A stretch of DNA of 42,241 nucleotides, from contig CAJWYM010000026.1 in assembly GCA_913049555.1 (NCBI GenBank), positions 1 to 42,241 on the forward strand, written 5' to 3'. Both the position numbers and the translations under genes were made by a program. The notes below the pieces were generated by a model. It worked only from the letters and a program-made list of their open reading frames with translations, was not told where the DNA came from and ran no database searches. Source of the DNA: an uncultured Opitutia bacterium. GTDB lineage: Bacteria; Verrucomicrobiota; Verrucomicrobiia; Opitutales; CAJWYM01. How positions within the stretch are numbered: position 1 is the stretch's first letter; every line of letters starts with the position of its first letter. Positions 17,096-24,449 of this stretch are shown piece after piece.

Positions 17096-17545
17096 GTGAT
17101 CAGTCGATTAAAATTAGTGGTAGTCGGAAAATTGAAAAACAAAGAAATAAGTTCTTTAGTAGAGGGATATGACAAAAAAATTGCCCGTTATATTCCGTTT
17201 GAAATCATTGAACTCAAAGATGCTAAGAATAAAGAAAAAGATGCTAGACGTATATTGAAAGCCATTGAAGGGCTTAAGGGGAATATTGTGGCATTGACAG
17301 AGGAGGGGATTGCTTATTCCTCGAGTCAGTTTGCTCAAAAAATTTCAACCAGTTGGCAAGGAACTTTAACTTTTATTATTGGAGGCCCGGATGGACTGGA
17401 TGAGAGGGTGAAGCAAAAAGTGGATCAAAAAATTTCTTTTTCAAAAATGACTTTTACGCATGAAATGGCCCAGTTGATTTTCCATGAACAAGTTTTCCGT
17501 GCATTTTCGATTATTCATAAAACTGGATACCATAGAGAAGGCTGA
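17096..17545 (+). CDS. rlmH: 23S rRNA pseudouridine-1915 N3-methyltransferase RlmH
   Basis: RlmH is a SPOUT-class (trefoil-knot) enzyme that methylates pseudouridine 1915 in helix 69 of 23S rRNA on assembled ribosomes. The 149-residue length fits. LKLVVVGKLK opens the protein, IVALTEEG is at 65-72, and the SAM-binding knot FIIGGPDGLDERV is near 93-105. MTFTHEMAQLIFHEQVFRA and the terminal HKTGYHR complete the fold. The start is a GTG at 17096, immediately after the gltB terminator. That close spacing means its promoter overlaps the terminator or that some transcripts read through. Confidence 0.95.
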   Translation: MISRLKLVVVGKLKNKEISSLVEGYDKKIARYIPFEIIELKDAKNKEKDARRILKAIEGLKGNIVALTEEGIAYSSSQFAQKISTSWQGTLTFIIGGPDGLDERVKQKVDQKISFSKMTFTHEMAQLIFHEQVFRAFSIIHKTGYHREG

Positions 17546-17693
17546 TTACGGAATTAAATCCAAATTCCTCATTGGAATTGAATTCTAACTGAAAATCCTT
17601 GGAACCCTTCCAATCCTAATTAGAGCTTATTATTAGGAGTTGTTGATACCATTCCATTGCTCAGGAATCAATTAGAGATCTCCTCTCTGTAAT

Positions 17694-18707
17694 TCACCCC
17701 CCTATATAAGACATTTCAACCTTTTTTTTCTGATTGGACTGAGTCGCCCTTTCTTCTGAATATCTATCTTTTCTTTGTTGCCAGCAAGAAATCAAAAGCT
17801 CGAGAAGACCTTCACGAGAAAAATTGGGGGATCTGAGAAATTGTTTTAAATTGACTCCCTTTTGGGCGAAAAGGCAGGTATAAAGTTGGCCATCTGCTGA
17901 AATTCTAGCGCGGGTGCAGTTTTGGCAAAATGGTTGGGTAACAGAGGTAATAATTCCCATTTCTCCCTTTTCCCCATATTGGTATTTCCTTGCGACCTGA
18001 AAGGTAGCGCTAGTATCTATTGGGTAGACTGGGTATCGACTTTGAACCATTAATAAAATTTCTTCAGCACTGAATACTCGATCCAGTTTCCATTGGTTGT
18101 GATTCCCGACATCCATAAATTCAATGAAGCGAACGGGAATACCTAGAGGTTCGAAATATTCTAATAATGGTAATATTTCTTGTTCATTCACTCCTTTTTC
18201 AACAACCGTATTGATCTTTACTCCCAAGCCTACTTGTTGCGCTTTTTTTATCCCTTCAAGGATTCGTTTGGTTCCTAATCCCTTGCCATTTATCTCTCCA
18301 ACTAATTTATCATCCATGGCATCCAAACTCACAGTGATGCGATGGAGTCCAGCATCTTTTAATTCTTGCGCTTGGTTCGAAAGGAGTAAACCGTTAGTAG
18401 TTAGGGCAATGTCTTTAATCTCAGGGTATCGATTCAAACCATTGATATATTTAGAAAGACCGGGTCGCAAAAGAGGTTCTCCTCCAGTAAGTCGAACTTT
18501 TTCAACACCCAATTTGATAAACTCTTCTAATAATAGATCCAGTTCTGAAAAACGGAGCCATTCTTCTTTTTTTAGAAATGGATATTTGGGCCCAAAAATT
18601 TCTTTAGGCATGCAATACTTGCAACGAAGATTGCAATTATCTGTCAAAGAAATCCTGAGATCTTTAATGAAACGATGGAGGGTATCCTGCGTTTTGAAAA
18701 GCTTCAC
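17694..18707 (-). CDS. moaA: GTP 3',8-cyclase MoaA (molybdenum cofactor synthesis)
   Basis: MoaA is the radical SAM enzyme for the first step of molybdopterin synthesis, converting GTP to 3',8-cyclo-7,8-dihydro-GTP. The N-terminal SAM cluster is CX3CX2C at Cys25, Cys29 and Cys32 (DNCNLRCKYCMP), followed by LTGGEPLLRPG. The C-terminal GTP-binding cluster is Cys261, Cys264 and Cys278 (FCQNCTRARIS... TC). The protein ends in MSYIGG, the GG tail that MoaA needs. Its 337 residues are normal. It starts 10 bases after moaD on the same strand, forming a moaDA pair. The remaining pathway genes (moaC, moaE, moeA, mog) are not in this window. Confidence 0.96.
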   Translation of the reverse strand: MKLFKTQDTLHRFIKDLRISLTDNCNLRCKYCMPKEIFGPKYPFLKKEEWLRFSELDLLLEEFIKLGVEKVRLTGGEPLLRPGLSKYINGLNRYPEIKDIALTTNGLLLSNQAQELKDAGLHRITVSLDAMDDKLVGEINGKGLGTKRILEGIKKAQQVGLGVKINTVVEKGVNEQEILPLLEYFEPLGIPVRFIEFMDVGNHNQWKLDRVFSAEEILLMVQSRYPVYPIDTSATFQVARKYQYGEKGEMGIITSVTQPFCQNCTRARISADGQLYTCLFAQKGVNLKQFLRSPNFSREGLLELLISCWQQRKDRYSEERATQSNQKKKVEMSYIGG

Positions 18708-18717
18708 ATCTTTTTTA

Positions 18718-18960
18718 TTAGCCCCCTGATACAGGTGGAATAAATACTATATGATCCCCATCTCTAAGAATTTCATTGATAGAAGTAAAATGGTCGTTGA
18801 TTGCCACTCTTATTGAATCTACAGATAGTTTGAATCCATTTTTCTTAGCTAAATCATTATAAAGTGTTTTTGCTGAGGTATTTTCGGAAATCTCTTTATC
18901 TTCTTGGCTGAGTCCACGTTGCTGTCTGAAAATAGCAAAATATTGGATATGAATTTTCAT
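18718..18960 (-). CDS. moaD: Molybdopterin synthase sulfur-carrier subunit MoaD
   Basis: This 80-residue beta-grasp protein starts MKIHIQYFAIFRQQRG and ends DGDHIVFIPPVSGG. The terminal Gly-Gly is adenylated and converted to a thiocarboxylate that donates sulfur in the MoaD-MoaE synthase. Size and tail are typical. ThiS is the main alternative, but the adjacency to moaA and the PPVSGG ending favour MoaD. A promoter for the pair probably lies in the AT-rich 70 bases before 19032, where the minus strand carries a TTGATA box. Confidence 0.92.
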   Translation of the reverse strand: MKIHIQYFAIFRQQRGLSQEDKEISENTSAKTLYNDLAKKNGFKLSVDSIRVAINDHFTSINEILRDGDHIVFIPPVSGG

Positions 18961-19031
18961 AGGTATATATTTACACGATATTTAGATAAATTAACATTAA
19001 AAACTATCAAAATGAATCTCATGCTGTTAAC

Positions 19032-20408
19032 GTGGGCAGATCTATGAATATTCATGTGGAAATTGCTAAAACTCTTGGGTTGTCTTATGAAAAGTATGCC
19101 GAGATCTTTAAAACAGAGGAGTTGTTGAGAAATTTGGACGGTGCTTTGCTTAAATCAGTATATCGTTTTCGAAAATGTTTAGAACGTCTTTCTCTTGAGG
19201 GGAGTTCGGATCGGATTCGTCCTAAAATTGAGAATTTATATATTTCGCAAGGTTTTAATAAGGGTCGGGTTTTGAATCTAGTTCGCCCCTTGCTTCAGGA
19301 TTTGCTCGCAGATTCTGAGAAGGATCGAATGAAAAAAGCAAGGAATTTGTTGGATGCGGTTGCAAATCCTAACCAACAGACGGAAGTTCCCGGAATCTTG
19401 GACAACGAATCTGTTCAGAGAAAGATACAAGTTCACAAGGCAATCACCGCTGATGGAATCATAAGATCTTCAGAAAATGCCTCTGTTTATAATTTACCAA
19501 AAAGGGTTCCCTCTATTCAGCAGGAATCCAATTCAATTCGGAAATCAAAAGTCATAAGTTTTGTAAATTGTAAATCTGGAGTGGGGAAAAGTTCAACGCT
19601 GGTTCAATTAGCAGAAGTTTTGGCTTTTGAATCAGGTAAAAGAGTTTTGGTAATAGATGCAAATTTTAATGCAGATGTCAGTTTATCACTGATTGGTGAT
19701 TTTAGAGTCGAGAGACTGGAATCTGAAGGAGCCACTTTAACTCGATTGTATCGGGATTATTCTGAAGGAAGTGATTATTTTGATTTGAATGCTTCAATCC
19801 AACGAAGGGTTTCCAATCTTTATATTGCTACTTTGGATTTGATAGTCTCAGGGATTGGATTGGAGAAAATGATCGAGCAATGCACCTCGGAGCAAATCCA
19901 TGGTTCATTGGTCCAATTGATTCAGAAAATTAAAAATCAGTATGATTACATCCTGATTGATACTCCGAATCAAAAGGGGAGTTTCTTAGAGGAAGCTTTA
20001 TTGGCGAGTGATTATTTTTGTTTTATAACTAGACCGGACAACATTGGGACATACTTTTTGGCTGATTGGGTAGAAAGTATTTCCAAACTAGCCAAATCAT
20101 CTCAATCCAATTTGAAATGTCTGGGGCTCATTTTGAATCAGTATGATGAGACTTCTTCTCTTCATAACAAGGTTAAGAGAGACTTGTCGGATCGATTTAG
20201 AAGAATGTTTTCTGGATCTGGCTTATCATCGGGCCCTGTTTTTCAATCTTCTTACCCTCTTGTGGATACATTAAAAACAACGATGCTATTTCATAGACAA
20301 GAGCCTAAAACGGTGAAAGAGAAATATGGAATTGGAAAAATGGGTGGTAAATCTGTCTATCCGATTTTATTAGACATTGCCGGCGAATTTATAAAGCGAG
20401 TCCTCTAA
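19032..20408 (+). CDS. ParA/MinD-like ATPase with an N-terminal extension
   Basis: Residues from about 170 on form a P-loop ATPase of the ParA/MinD (deviant Walker A) class. VISFVNCKSGVGKSST contains the signature Lys181 and P-loop Lys186, VLVIDANFNADVSL is the switch region, and YDYILIDTPNQ the Walker B. The motif reads KSGVGKSS rather than the usual KGGVGKTT. The first 170 residues are a helical region with no family I recognise. There is no ParB-like gene or parS-like site nearby, so plasmid or chromosome partition is not supported. Positioning of a complex, as for MinD, FlhG or CpsD-like proteins, is equally possible. The GTG at 19032 or the ATG at 19044 could be the start. Confidence 0.8.
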   Translation: MGRSMNIHVEIAKTLGLSYEKYAEIFKTEELLRNLDGALLKSVYRFRKCLERLSLEGSSDRIRPKIENLYISQGFNKGRVLNLVRPLLQDLLADSEKDRMKKARNLLDAVANPNQQTEVPGILDNESVQRKIQVHKAITADGIIRSSENASVYNLPKRVPSIQQESNSIRKSKVISFVNCKSGVGKSSTLVQLAEVLAFESGKRVLVIDANFNADVSLSLIGDFRVERLESEGATLTRLYRDYSEGSDYFDLNASIQRRVSNLYIATLDLIVSGIGLEKMIEQCTSEQIHGSLVQLIQKIKNQYDYILIDTPNQKGSFLEEALLASDYFCFITRPDNIGTYFLADWVESISKLAKSSQSNLKCLGLILNQYDETSSLHNKVKRDLSDRFRRMFSGSGLSSGPVFQSSYPLVDTLKTTMLFHRQEPKTVKEKYGIGKMGGKSVYPILLDIAGEFIKRVL

Positions 20409-20599
20409 TATTGAAGAGGATAGAGCTACGAGCAAATATAAAGTTTAGAATGGGTGAATGATTCTTGGTTGTATTTAGCGAATTCCTCAAATTTGCGACC
20501 CAGAATGGAAAACCTGAGTTCAACTCTCGCTTTCGCAAAGGTTTAAAAACCAAAATTGGATCGAGTTTTAGAAAAGGATAAAAAATATAATAAAAAAGC

Positions 20600-20628
20600 T
20601 TGATCTGAGGGGCTGGAAATGTTCTAAT
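20600..20628 (+). promoter_or_regulatory. Sigma70-type promoter for tRNA-Glu
   Basis: TTGATC (20600-20605), a 17-base spacer and TCTAAT (20623-20628), placed 20 bases before the tRNA 5' end. Confidence 0.65.
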
Positions 20629-20648
20629 TTACCCTTAGTTCGCTACAT

Positions 20649-20726
20649 GTCCCGTTCGTCTAGCCCGGCCTAGGACACCTGGTTTTCATCCAGGCGACAG
20701 GGGTTCGAATCCCCTACGGGATACCA
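20649..20726 (+). tRNA. tRNA-Glu (anticodon UUC), CCA encoded
   Basis: Acceptor GTCCCGT pairs with ACGGGAT, followed by discriminator A and an encoded CCA. The anticodon arm CCTGG-TTTTCAT-CCAGG shows TTC. The T-arm is AGGGGTTCGAATCCCCT. It has its own promoter and terminator, so it is a single-gene unit. Confidence 0.98.
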
Positions 20727-20730
20727 TTTT

Positions 20731-20760
20731 AAGCACCTTTGAAAAAAGGTGCTTTTTTTT
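20731..20760 (+). terminator. Rho-independent terminator after tRNA-Glu
   Basis: A perfect 10-bp stem (AAGCACCTTT with AAAGGTGCTT), a GAAA tetraloop and an eight-base T run, directly behind the tRNA. Confidence 0.95.
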
Positions 20761-20906
20761 GGATTGTATAAGTTTTTTTTGGCAATCGGTAAACGGATTT
20801 TAGATTCTCTTTGAATTAGAAATGAGCTTCTTTGGTTTGAATGCTGGTTTTGTTGAAAATTAAAATAGGATTTGTCTATCTTTTACAGAATGTCATTCTG
20901 GACGAT

Positions 20907-21650
20907 ATGAAACGATTCCTAAAAGTCATTGTTGTAGGTTTTATCGCCTTTGCATTCTCTTTATATTTAGTAGGTGGAGGTCTATTGAATAAGTCGATCA
21001 AAACGGGTTTAGAGACTGTGGCTCCTGATATTTTAGGAGTTCCATTGAACATTGATACTGTTGATATTTCTTTGCTTGATGGTCGTGGATCTATCGAGAG
21101 ACTTGTGATTGGAAATCCTGAGGGTTTTAAAACTGACAATCTGTTTTCGGTGAATTTTGTCGAATTAGACTTATCTATAATGTCTCTATTTTCAGGCATT
21201 GTTCATATAGAATCTATTCAAGTGGAAACCCCCAAATTCATTTTTGAGAGAAATATTCAGGGTAGCAATTTGGGAATCCTTTTAGAACGTTTAAAATCTC
21301 AGGGTAATAGGGAGGCAAGCTCAATTTCAGGTGAGGATTCTTCTAATCAAAGCGATTTGAAATTTCGAGTAGATGCATGTTCTATAAAAAACGGTTCTGT
21401 TCAGTTAAATTTAGGAGCTAGTGCTGAATTACCGATGCCTAATCTTGTCATTGAAAACATCGGAACAGAGGGTGGCATCTCTGCAAAAGATGCAATCGCT
21501 GAAATCTTAGGGAGCGTGCTGAGAAATGTTGTGAAAACAGCAGTCAGCAATCCTTCTCAAATCCTTAATCTTGGGAGTGAGCTTATTCTCGATGGTGAAA
21601 ATTCTGTGGTGGACGTTCTTGAGGGTGTTAAAGGACTGTTTGGAAAATAG
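20907..21650 (+). CDS. AsmA-like N-anchored envelope protein
   Basis: The 247-residue protein begins MKRFLKVIVVGFIAFAFSLYL, a single N-terminal membrane anchor. An extracytoplasmic region follows with segments such as VDISLLDGRGSIERLVIGNPEGF and HIESIQVETPKFIFE. This pattern, beta strands carrying GxGxIxxLxIxNPxGF, is typical of small AsmA-like proteins. The AsmA superfamily is tied to lipid transport and outer-membrane assembly, so an envelope role in a Gram-negative cell is inferred. The open frame reaches back to 20841, but the ATG at 20907 gives a proper signal-anchor. It faces the convergent gene at 21695. Confidence 0.72.
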   Translation: MKRFLKVIVVGFIAFAFSLYLVGGGLLNKSIKTGLETVAPDILGVPLNIDTVDISLLDGRGSIERLVIGNPEGFKTDNLFSVNFVELDLSIMSLFSGIVHIESIQVETPKFIFERNIQGSNLGILLERLKSQGNREASSISGEDSSNQSDLKFRVDACSIKNGSVQLNLGASAELPMPNLVIENIGTEGGISAKDAIAEILGSVLRNVVKTAVSNPSQILNLGSELILDGENSVVDVLEGVKGLFGK

Positions 21651-21694
21651 GAGTTTATGGATAGGAATCTAACCAATTGGGTAAAAATGAATCT

Positions 21695-22804
21695 TTACTT
21701 GAGTTCAAATGCATTTTTTTTATTACTGTCGAGAGTGCGGTTGTTGCTACAGATAGTTTTAAGGTTTTCACTGACTATTTCTCCCATGTGTGTGCAATAC
21801 AGAAAATTCTCATTGCTATGAAGATCTGCTAAAGATTTGCTGAGTTCTTTTACTTTTTCAACTGTGGAGTTAGGGTTTTTTCCCATCAAGTCTAATAGGA
21901 GGCTGAGTCTGTTGCCGGCTTGATCTACCCTTCGAGAAAGAAGCGTGCGCTCTTCCACTTGATATTGGTGCGCTGTGGCACGATTGATGTGCTCTAGGCA
22001 AAACAACACGATTTCATTGTTATCTTTAAAAAATTGGGGTCGGTAAAAATTGAGTCGACCACTGTAAGATTGTTGGTCAAAGTCCATTGCTCGTATTCGG
22101 ATCTGAGCTTCTTCGAAGTCATGGGTAATATCTACCACAAAATTGTAGGATCGCATATCCCCAAGAAGGCGAGCAAAACAACGCTCATTGAATTTTACCA
22201 TTTCTTTCGCGAGGCGAATGGGTTTCACCATCGCAGAGTTTTTCATCCAAGTTTCTATAAACACATCACCCGGAATTCCAACCACATGCTCCTCAATAAG
22301 AGTATCTCCTGAAATTAAATAGTGAATACGGTTGGGTGCTAAAAGGTGTTCTAATTCCAGTCCAAAAACTCGAGATGCATCTGCTTTTTTTATATAGTAA
22401 TAGTCTTGGTTGTCATTCAGCGAATTCACAATTCGTACCCGAAAAGGTTTTGAATTTCCGAAGGTGCAGAAGTCAATGCGATCTACGAAAAGGTGGTTCA
22501 TAATAGAAGTCTCCCCTCCTGCCTTGAGCATGACATATATTTTTGTTAAGGCTTGAGACATTCCAATCATTACTTCTGAGGGATAAACAACTGTAGCCCA
22601 CAGAGTATCTTTTCCCTCTGCATCTATGAGTGGAGCACATTCAAAATAATCCATAAGCTCATTATAGGTTACGGGTAGTTTTAGCTGGCGACTGTTATTT
22701 GCTAAATAGTCTCGCAATGCATCTTGAATCGGATAAAAGGGTTTTTTATTGGTTCGGAAATGATCAAAGCTCATAAGTTGATGATCATAGGGCATCGGGA
22801 CCAT
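21695..22804 (-). CDS. Protein of unknown function, 369 residues
   Basis: I do not recognise this protein. It has no signal peptide or membrane segment. Recognisable features are FDHFRTNKKPFYPIQDALRDYL near the N-terminus, a possibly beta-rich middle with NHLFVDRIDFCTFG and FRVRIVNS, and RAMDFDQQSYSGRLNFY at about 238-254. The last 90 residues are helical and polar. The MDFDQ segment, followed by a conserved-looking aromatic stretch, recalls the metal-binding loop of kinase-like phosphotransferases. However, no glycine-rich loop or HxD motif is clear, so I do not assign a kinase. It may begin at Met4 or Met11 instead. It is transcribed alone and converges on the AsmA-like gene. Confidence 0.75.
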   Translation of the reverse strand: MVPMPYDHQLMSFDHFRTNKKPFYPIQDALRDYLANNSRQLKLPVTYNELMDYFECAPLIDAEGKDTLWATVVYPSEVMIGMSQALTKIYVMLKAGGETSIMNHLFVDRIDFCTFGNSKPFRVRIVNSLNDNQDYYYIKKADASRVFGLELEHLLAPNRIHYLISGDTLIEEHVVGIPGDVFIETWMKNSAMVKPIRLAKEMVKFNERCFARLLGDMRSYNFVVDITHDFEEAQIRIRAMDFDQQSYSGRLNFYRPQFFKDNNEIVLFCLEHINRATAHQYQVEERTLLSRRVDQAGNRLSLLLDLMGKNPNSTVEKVKELSKSLADLHSNENFLYCTHMGEIVSENLKTICSNNRTLDSNKKNAFELK

Positions 22805-23065
22805 TCTTCGAGCTTGAATCTTTAATTTATTTTAAACACTTCAGATTTTTATCCTATAAATCTTTCTGATGAATTGATGAATTCAAATGTAGAAAGATTG
22901 TTTTGGACGAAATAGTTTTGAAAATCTTAAGAAATTCTGATGGATTCTGATCTTTTCTATAGTTCATGGACCCAGAGTTATTCAGTTAGACCTAATAGAT
23001 TAGGATTTATTGGAAGGATTCATTTTTGGGAGTTGTCTTGCGGTTCTGGTGGATAACTGTAGTTT

Positions 23066-23989
23066 GTGAATATGGGATTGCATAAAAGAAATTTGCACAA
23101 AGATCGGTATGACATAGACCGATTAAAAATTAGAACACCAGAACTTCTGCCATATATCAAAAAGAACCCACAAGGAGAGTCCACAATTGATTTTACCAAC
23201 TCAACAGCGGTCCGTTATTTAAACCAAGCATTGTTGGCTGAGCATTACGGTGTTGATAAATGGGCAATCCCCAATGAATATTTATGTCCTCCTATTCCGG
23301 GAAGGTCTGATTATATACATCATTTAGCCGACCTTTTAGGACATCCGGATGGCGAAAAAGTTTGCCAAGATAAGAATATTAGAGCTCTAGATATTGGCTC
23401 TGGAGCGAATTGTATTTATCCCATACTCGGTTCGCAAATTTATGGATGGAAATTTTTAGCGAGCGAAGTGGATGTGCAAGCTTATAAAACAGCCAGTCTG
23501 ATTGTTACAGCAAATCCAAATCTGGTAAATTTTATCCAGGTGAAGAAACAACCAGATCGTAATTTTATTTTTAAGCATGTAATTCAGTCCAAGCACAAAT
23601 TTGATTGTTCGCTTTGTAACCCTCCATTTCATAAGTCGGTTAGTCATGCAAAAGAAAGCAATGATCGCAAAGTTCGTAATCTTTCTAAGGGAAAAGCTGG
23701 AGCCGGGACGAGTCCTTTAAATTTTGGGGGACAAAATACAGAACTTTGGTACCCAGGTGGGGAGGTCGCATTTCTTAATAAAATGGTACACGAAAGTGCG
23801 CGATATGAGAATCAAGTTCGCTGGTTTACAAGCTTGGTATCTAGAAAAGAAAATCTTAGACCCCTAGTGTCCTTGGTAAAGAGAAAGGGTGTGAAGGATT
23901 ATAAAATTATAGAAATGAGTCAGGGACAAAAGAAGAGTAGAATTCTTGCTTGGACTTTCTTAACTAAAAAGCAACATACTGATTGGTAG
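23066..23989 (+). CDS. rlmF: 23S rRNA adenine-1618 N6-methyltransferase RlmF
   Basis: RlmF methylates A1618 of 23S rRNA. The start GLHKRNLHKDRYD matches the family's conserved GLHxRNxHxxRYD opening, and VDKWAIPNEYLCPPIPGRSDYIHHLADLL is also diagnostic. SAM binding is through ALDIGSGANCIYP (107-119), and the catalytic N-P-P-F motif is in CNPPFHKS (184-191). The 307-residue length is standard. The GTG at 23066 or the ATG at 23072 can start it, and the latter gives the usual N-terminus. It stands alone between unrelated genes. Confidence 0.94.
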   Translation: MNMGLHKRNLHKDRYDIDRLKIRTPELLPYIKKNPQGESTIDFTNSTAVRYLNQALLAEHYGVDKWAIPNEYLCPPIPGRSDYIHHLADLLGHPDGEKVCQDKNIRALDIGSGANCIYPILGSQIYGWKFLASEVDVQAYKTASLIVTANPNLVNFIQVKKQPDRNFIFKHVIQSKHKFDCSLCNPPFHKSVSHAKESNDRKVRNLSKGKAGAGTSPLNFGGQNTELWYPGGEVAFLNKMVHESARYENQVRWFTSLVSRKENLRPLVSLVKRKGVKDYKIIEMSQGQKKSRILAWTFLTKKQHTDW

Positions 23990-24078
23990 TTTTTATTTTT
24001 ATAGGGAATTTTAAAGCTTTTATTATTAGTTGAATTTTTTATTGGAATAATAAATATTTTGCTCCATATTGTATTTAT

Positions 24079-24321
24079 ATGAGCACTCAAAATAAGATTA
24101 AGTTGATATCAAACACCGGTGCAGTGATTGATATTATGATTGCATTGGCTTTTTATGTATTCATGGCCTTTGTGCTACGTTCTCATGTCCCCTCTGAGTC
24201 AGAAACGCAAATCAAGTTGTGGGCTGCTTTTTCAGCGATTCCTCTTGGTGGAACCTGTTGGTTTGCAGTCAGCATGTTTCATGTGACTTTAGTAGATTAC
24301 ATTAGAAACAGACGCAATTGA
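24079..24321 (+). CDS. Small two-TM membrane protein of unknown function
   Basis: This 80-residue protein has two hydrophobic segments, about 16-35 (IDIMIALAFYVFMAFVL) and 47-68 (LWAAFSAIPLGGTCWFAVSMF). They are joined by a short polar loop, and the protein ends in a basic tail (YIRNRRN). It resembles no family I can name. The positive-inside rule places both ends in the cytoplasm. It precedes the large coiled-coil membrane protein gene by about 130 bases and may be expressed separately. Confidence 0.7.
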   Translation: MSTQNKIKLISNTGAVIDIMIALAFYVFMAFVLRSHVPSESETQIKLWAAFSAIPLGGTCWFAVSMFHVTLVDYIRNRRN

Positions 24322-24449
24322 ACATCGATTTTGTGATATTGAATCTTTTCCTAAGTTTACCCTTTTCAGTATAAAGTTTTTCTCTCAGTTTTCAATGATT
24401 CTTGCTCTATAAGCAGGAATCATTTCATAAAGGAACACGTTTTTAGATA

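Noticed and set aside
19032-20408. Plasmid or chromosome partition locus
   Set aside because: No ParB gene or parS-like repeats are present near the ParA-like gene.
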